Source: Streptomyces sp. E2N166
GTDB lineage: Bacteria; Actinomycetota; Actinomycetes; Streptomycetales; Streptomycetaceae
NCBI RefSeq assembly: GCF_003671715.1
Contig: NZ_RAIF01000006.1
Span: 851,276-887,437, forward strand
Length of the DNA: 36,162 bases
Reading direction: 5' to 3'
Below the pieces are notes generated by a model. It made no database searches. It saw only the letters and a program-made list of their open reading frames with translations, and had not been told where the DNA came from. A program made the position numbers and the translations under genes. Of this stretch, positions 32,385-36,162 are shown piece after piece (positions within the stretch are counted from its first letter, which is position 1; every line of letters starts with the position of its first letter).

Positions 32385-34933
32385 TGCGCGTCACCGCCCG
32401 TGTCGGGGGCGGGGCCGCCCAGGAGGGTGTGCAGCACCACGTCGCCGACGGCGAGGTCGAGCGCCCCGACGAGAGCGCCGGGGCGTACGCCGGCCACCGG
32501 GCACAGGCCGATGCCGTGTTCCGCCGCGAGCGTCATGAGAAGTTGGCCGATGGCACCCGCCTCGTACGCGGTGAAGTGGTCGGCGAGTTCACCGTAGAGA
32601 GGCGTGACGGCCTCGGTGCGGCCGACCAGATGGAGGGCGAATCCGGCCCGTTCCGCGACCGCGCGGTTCACCTCGTGGTGGTCCTCGGGGTGCAGGGCGT
32701 GGGCGGGGGTGAGGGGGATCAGACGGTTGCGCACGGGATGGTGGTAGTAGCAGCCGCCGGGCAGTCCGTCGACGGCGCCGACTTTGACCACGGCGTACAC
32801 CTGGACGGGATAGGCGCCGCCCGCGGAGGGATAGGCGCGGTGGGGTCCGTCGCCGGTGTCGGTCTCCCGTAGCGCGGCGAGGAGCGCCCCGAAGGCGGCG
32901 GCGGGCACCGGTCCGCTGCCGAAGCGGCGGACCGTGCGGCGCAGCGCTATGCGCTCCGTGTGTTCGGGGGCCAGGTCGATGCCCTCGGCGTCGTCGAGGT
33001 CGTGCCGCAGGCCCAGGCGCCGGTCCTTGAAAGCCTGGCGGTCCTGCAGACGGTCCAGTACGTCGTCCGTGGCCGGGACCGCGGACGGGTGCGCGACGGA
33101 GGCCAAGGCGGTGTCCGGGGTGTCCGCGATGTCAGCGATGTCCGCATCGCCTGTGCTGTGTCCGCTCACCAGGACGGCGAGGGAGGGGAACTGGAGTAGC
33201 TCCGGTATGTCTACGACAATGCCCAGCTCCTCCTCGACGACGGTGGCCAGGCGCACCAGGTCGACGGAGGTCGCCCCCAGGTCGAGGAGGTTCATGTGCG
33301 GTTCGATGGGGCTCACGCCGAGCAGCCGGGACGCCACCGACGCCGCCCGTTCCAGGAGTTCGGCGTCGGGGGCCGGGGCGGTCACGGCGGTGTCGACGCC
33401 GGTGCCGGGGCGGGGTGCGGTGGGGACGGAGGAAGCGAGGGCGGCCCGGTCGACGCGTCCGTCCGGCGTCGTCGGGAAGTCGAGGACGAGTTCGACACGC
33501 TCGGGCAGCAGGTAGGGGGAGACCATGCGCCGCAGGTGGGCGCGCAGTTCCTCGCCGCTGATCGCGGCGTCCGGTTCCGGTTTGACGTGGGCCACGGTCC
33601 CGGTGCCGGTGGGGCTGACGACGACGGCCGCGGCCACCGAGGCGTGTCGCCACAGGGCCAGTTCGACGTCGAGCAGGTTCAGCGGCCGTTCGTTGAGCCA
33701 TATGCGGGCCGCCCGGTCACCGGCGAACTCGATGATTCCCGATGGCAGTTCGCGCCCCAAGTAGCCGCTGGGCAGCAGCGGCCCGTCCGGGTCGGACGCG
33801 TCCGGGTCGTCGTGGTGCACGCGGCCGGTCACCCAGACCGGGCAGCGGGCCAGGGAGTCCGACAGGACGCGCACCTCGCGGTGGGCCAGCGGTCCGCCCA
33901 GCGGGACCCAGCCCCAGTCCTCGTCCAGGTCCCCGACCGGCATGCAGGTGGCCCAGATGCCGGGATCGGCCCCCTCCCCCAGGTAGAGCACCCGGCCGTC
34001 GGGGCCGGCGAGGGCCCGCAGCCGTTCGGCCGTGGCACGGGGCAGCGGCTCGCCGCTGATCGCGTAACGGCGCGGCGGGACGGGCAGTGTGCCGCCGGCT
34101 CCCTCGGCGAAGTCGAGGAACATGCGGGTCAGGGTGGGCGTGGCGGACCAGGCCGTCACCGCCTGACCGGCCGCCAGGGCGACCCAGGCGGCCGGGTTGC
34201 GCAGATCGATGTCGTCGGGCAGGACGAGGGCGCCGCCGGCCGTGAGCGGTCCCAGCATGTCGTAGAGGGCGCGTTCGCCGGCCAGCGGGGTCACGCCGAG
34301 GAGACGGTCCTCACAGGTGAGGCCGAGGCGCCGGTTGACGTCCTCGACGGTACGGGCGACGGCTGCCGCGGACAGGCTCAACGGAACCGTGCCGCTTTCC
34401 GGCGCGCCGATCAGCGCGAGGGTGCCGCCGTGGGCGAAGGGGGGCTCGACGGGCCCGGCCGCATCGGGGGAGTCCGCACCGTCCACGGTCAGTACGGTGA
34501 CATCGGCGTGCCAGTCCATCCGTTCGCGCAGCCAGGGCTGGGTGACGGCGACGTCCGCGCCCACGACGGCGAGTCGCTGCCAGCGGGCGGCACGGTTCAG
34601 ATCCGGGGGCACCGGTACGTACGTCGCCCCGGTCCACAGCACGGCGAGCGTTCCGACGACGTGCTCCCAGCCCGGTTCGGCGCACACGGCGACCCGGCTG
34701 CCCGGCCCGGCACCCGCGTCCGCGATGCGCCGGGCGAGGCCGGTGACGCGGGCAGCCAGCTCGCGATGTGTGAGGGTGGCACGAGAACTGATCAGGGCGG
34801 TCCGGTCGGCGTACCGGACGGACGCCACGTGCAGGAGGGCGGTCACCGACGGCGGTTGCGCCGGTCCCGCAGCCTCCTGTCCGGCCGGTCCGGCCGGCAG
34901 CAGATCGTGCTGGTTACGCGTCGTACTGGACAT
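32381..34933 (-). CDS. A(inactive)-PCP-Ox thiazole-forming NRPS protein (BlmIII-like)
   Basis: An 850-residue protein with three domains. The adenylation-like region (about 30-500) keeps the fold (TLTHRELAARV, TGATYVPVPPDL, YAISGEPLPRA, DGRVDRAAL) but the ATP loop reads LALIGAPESGTVPLSLS and the catalytic lysine of the last motif is Arg493, so it should be inactive. The PCP (about 523-600) has LLDLGATSVDLV with Ser556, lacking the usual GG before it. The oxidase (about 640-845) is an FMN nitroreductase-like domain: RRTVRRFGSGPV, HRAYPSAGGAYPVQVYAVV, GLCPVAGVRPGAL. This matches BlmIII, whose Ox domain oxidises thiazolines to thiazoles. ATG 34933 overlaps the Cy gene stop by 20 bp. The PCP-Ox linker has a short repeat, DADIADIADTPDT. 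Confidence 0.95.
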   Translation of the reverse strand: MSSTTRNQHDLLPAGPAGQEAAGPAQPPSVTALLHVASVRYADRTALISSRATLTHRELAARVTGLARRIADAGAGPGSRVAVCAEPGWEHVVGTLAVLWTGATYVPVPPDLNRAARWQRLAVVGADVAVTQPWLRERMDWHADVTVLTVDGADSPDAAGPVEPPFAHGGTLALIGAPESGTVPLSLSAAAVARTVEDVNRRLGLTCEDRLLGVTPLAGERALYDMLGPLTAGGALVLPDDIDLRNPAAWVALAAGQAVTAWSATPTLTRMFLDFAEGAGGTLPVPPRRYAISGEPLPRATAERLRALAGPDGRVLYLGEGADPGIWATCMPVGDLDEDWGWVPLGGPLAHREVRVLSDSLARCPVWVTGRVHHDDPDASDPDGPLLPSGYLGRELPSGIIEFAGDRAARIWLNERPLNLLDVELALWRHASVAAAVVVSPTGTGTVAHVKPEPDAAISGEELRAHLRRMVSPYLLPERVELVLDFPTTPDGRVDRAALASSVPTAPRPGTGVDTAVTAPAPDAELLERAASVASRLLGVSPIEPHMNLLDLGATSVDLVRLATVVEEELGIVVDIPELLQFPSLAVLVSGHSTGDADIADIADTPDTALASVAHPSAVPATDDVLDRLQDRQAFKDRRLGLRHDLDDAEGIDLAPEHTERIALRRTVRRFGSGPVPAAAFGALLAALRETDTGDGPHRAYPSAGGAYPVQVYAVVKVGAVDGLPGGCYYHHPVRNRLIPLTPAHALHPEDHHEVNRAVAERAGFALHLVGRTEAVTPLYGELADHFTAYEAGAIGQLLMTLAAEHGIGLCPVAGVRPGALVGALDLAVGDVVLHTLLGGPAPDTGGDAQ

Positions 34934-36162
34934 GCGTGTCCGTTCCCCATTCGTCGTCGTCGGTCGCCAGCCGTCGCATCTGCTCGTCGAAGGCGTGGAA
35001 CACGGCCTCGACGAGGCCGTCCGGAAAGACCTGGACCACGTAGTCCCAGGTGCAGGTGAGGGTCCCGGCGCGCTCACTGATCTGGTGGTCCAGGAGCACC
35101 TGCGGCGTCTGGCTGACCGCGTACACGGTCTCGCCGCGCCACGGGACGGGTTCCTCGCCGTCCGCCATCAGCTCCGGCATCAGCATGCTGGTGAAGACGA
35201 CGGGCATCATGCTGTCGTGCCGGCGCCGGGGGTCCTCGCGCAGCATGCGCAGTACCTCCACGCCGCTGACGGCGCGGTGCTCCAGCCGTTCCCAGAGCCG
35301 CCGTTGCAGGTCCTGGGCACGGTCGCGGAAACGGGGCAGCGACGGGCCGACGGCGAGCAGGGTGAGCGTGGTGAAGTCGCCGATCACCTGATCGATGTCG
35401 GGGTGCACCCGTTCCCTGTTGAAGGTGGTCAGGTTGAGGGTGAAGCCGCCCTCCCTGCCGCTGAAGGTGCGCAGTACGTCGCAGAAGGCGGTGCACACCA
35501 CCACCGAGGGGGTGAGACCGGCCGCCGCGGCGCGCCGGACGAGCGTGCCCCACACCTCCGGTCCGAAGGACGTGGTGAGCCGCTCGAAGCGGGGCCGGTC
35601 CACGGAGCGCGGGTGGACGCGCTGCGGGAGTTCGGGGGCCGGGGGCAGCCGGTGGGCCTCGGCTCGCCAGTACTCCAGGGCCCGGGCGCGCTGCGGTGAG
35701 GTGCGGGCCCGTTCGGCGGCCAGGACGTAGTCGCGGTAGGTCACGCCGAGCGGGGGCAGTTCTCGCTGAGGGTCCCGGTAGAAGGTGAGGAGTTCGGCGG
35801 TGAGCACGTGGACGCTGTGGGCGTCCGCGATCAGCAGGTCGAGACTGACGAAGAGCCGGGTGCGGTGCTCGTCGAGGCGGTGGGCGCGCAGGGCGAACAG
35901 CGGCCACCGGTCGGCGGGGGCGACGCGGTGCGACAGTTCTTCGCGGGTGCGGGCGTGCAGCTCCGCGATGTCCTCGGGGCTTCGGCCGCGCAGGTCGAGG
36001 TGGTCCACGGCGTAGTCGGGGACGTGCTCCAGGACGCGTTGCCGGCCGGAGGGCAGGATCACCGTCCGCAGCGAGTCGTGGCGGGCCACGAGCCGGCGCA
36101 CGGCCTCCTCCAGCCGGTCGACCTCCAGGTCTTCCAGGTCGAGTTCGGCGTACGTGTGGGTG
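34914..36162 (-). CDS. NRPS heterocyclisation (Cy) domain, C-terminal end of a larger synthetase (5' cut by window)
   Basis: The frame is open to the right edge, so the N-terminus lies outside. The visible 415 residues are one Cy domain followed directly by the stop. The Cy signature DxxxxDxxS is present as DLLIADAHS, with IGDFTTLTLL (Cy5), PVVFTSM (Cy6), SQTPQVLLDHQ and WDYVVQVFPDG. Cy domains condense cysteine, serine or threonine and cyclise them to thiazoline or oxazoline. A protein ending in a Cy domain next to A-PCP-Ox matches BlmIV-BlmIII, where the terminal Cy acts on the PCP of the next protein. A stand-alone Cy protein cannot be excluded because the start is missing. Confidence 0.94.
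   Translation of the reverse strand, partial: THTYAELDLEDLEVDRLEEAVRRLVARHDSLRTVILPSGRQRVLEHVPDYAVDHLDLRGRSPEDIAELHARTREELSHRVAPADRWPLFALRAHRLDEHRTRLFVSLDLLIADAHSVHVLTAELLTFYRDPQRELPPLGVTYRDYVLAAERARTSPQRARALEYWRAEAHRLPPAPELPQRVHPRSVDRPRFERLTTSFGPEVWGTLVRRAAAAGLTPSVVVCTAFCDVLRTFSGREGGFTLNLTTFNRERVHPDIDQVIGDFTTLTLLAVGPSLPRFRDRAQDLQRRLWERLEHRAVSGVEVLRMLREDPRRRHDSMMPVVFTSMLMPELMADGEEPVPWRGETVYAVSQTPQVLLDHQISERAGTLTCTWDYVVQVFPDGLVEAVFHAFDEQMRRLATDDDEWGTDTHVQYDA

Noticed and set aside
31306..32394. Upstream extension of the lone C-domain frame to 32394
   Set aside because: The extension lies in another frame of the TauD-like oxygenase and has no homology; ATG 31305 with its 4 bp overlap is the natural start.
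1..36162. CRISPR arrays, tRNA or rRNA genes, replication origin or attachment sites
   Set aside because: No regularly spaced repeats, cloverleaf sequences or rRNA-like stretches were seen on either strand.

Overview
The window is high-GC actinomycete DNA, almost certainly Streptomyces: nearly every third codon position is G or C, GTG starts are common, genes are packed with ATGA/GTGA overlaps, and TTA codons are very rare. Most of it is a nonribosomal peptide biosynthetic locus. The right half has the layout of the bleomycin/tallysomycin/zorbamycin family as I remember it: the C-terminal Cy domain of a heterocyclising synthetase, then an A-PCP-Ox protein of BlmIII type, a SyrP/TauD-like oxygenase, a lone C domain, an MbtH protein, a GT9 glycosyltransferase, a carbamoyltransferase, a type II PCP and an HldE-like kinase/nucleotidyltransferase. 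A GDP-mannose 4,6-dehydratase, a free-standing valine-type A-PCP didomain, an AspH-type hydroxylase and many stand-alone or broken NRPS domains point to the 6-deoxyhexose, hydroxyvaline-containing zorbamycin branch. That assignment rests on architecture and memory; no database search was possible.

Layout. 1-1501 (minus): panD, a small GNAT acetyltransferase and an Asp/Glu-racemase-like gene cut by the window edge. 1502-2627: a gene-poor 1.1 kb stretch with the 3' relic of an IS256-type transposase. 2628-4307 (plus): a YtcJ-type amidohydrolase whose end overlaps the end of the next gene. 4244-7447 (minus): a complete C-A-T NRPS module, divergent from gmd (7663-8676, plus). 8763-12566 (minus): bioB, a PIN-like protein and the ECF biotin importer bioN-bioM-bioY, separated from gmd by a strong convergent hairpin. 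12626-19396 (minus): thioesterase, acyl-CoA-ligase-like adenylating enzyme, carrier protein, a decayed-A-core/PCP protein, a C/decayed-A-lid/decayed-T protein and the AspH-type hydroxylase. 19678-21453 (plus): A-PCP with a valine-like pocket. 21472-36162 (minus): one long operon-like run with C domain, ankyrin protein, HemN-like radical SAM enzyme, HldE-like enzyme, PCP, carbamoyltransferase, GT9, MbtH fusion, C domain, TauD-like oxygenase, A-PCP-Ox and the Cy domain at the right edge.

How the parts may work together (inference). The Cy domain and A-PCP-Ox build the thiazoline/thiazole unit. The free A-PCP charges valine, the AspH-type enzyme may hydroxylate it on the carrier, and the decayed C/A/T pair accepts it in trans, perhaps with help from the lone thioesterase. 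The gmd, HldE-like, carbamoyl- and glycosyltransferase genes make and attach a carbamoylated disaccharide. The HemN-like enzyme is a candidate C-methyltransferase. The biotin importer lies on the same strand directly downstream of the NRPS block with no clear terminator between. The only two TTA codons I found in the genes are in the decayed A-PCP gene and in bioN, which hints at shared bldA-dependent timing.
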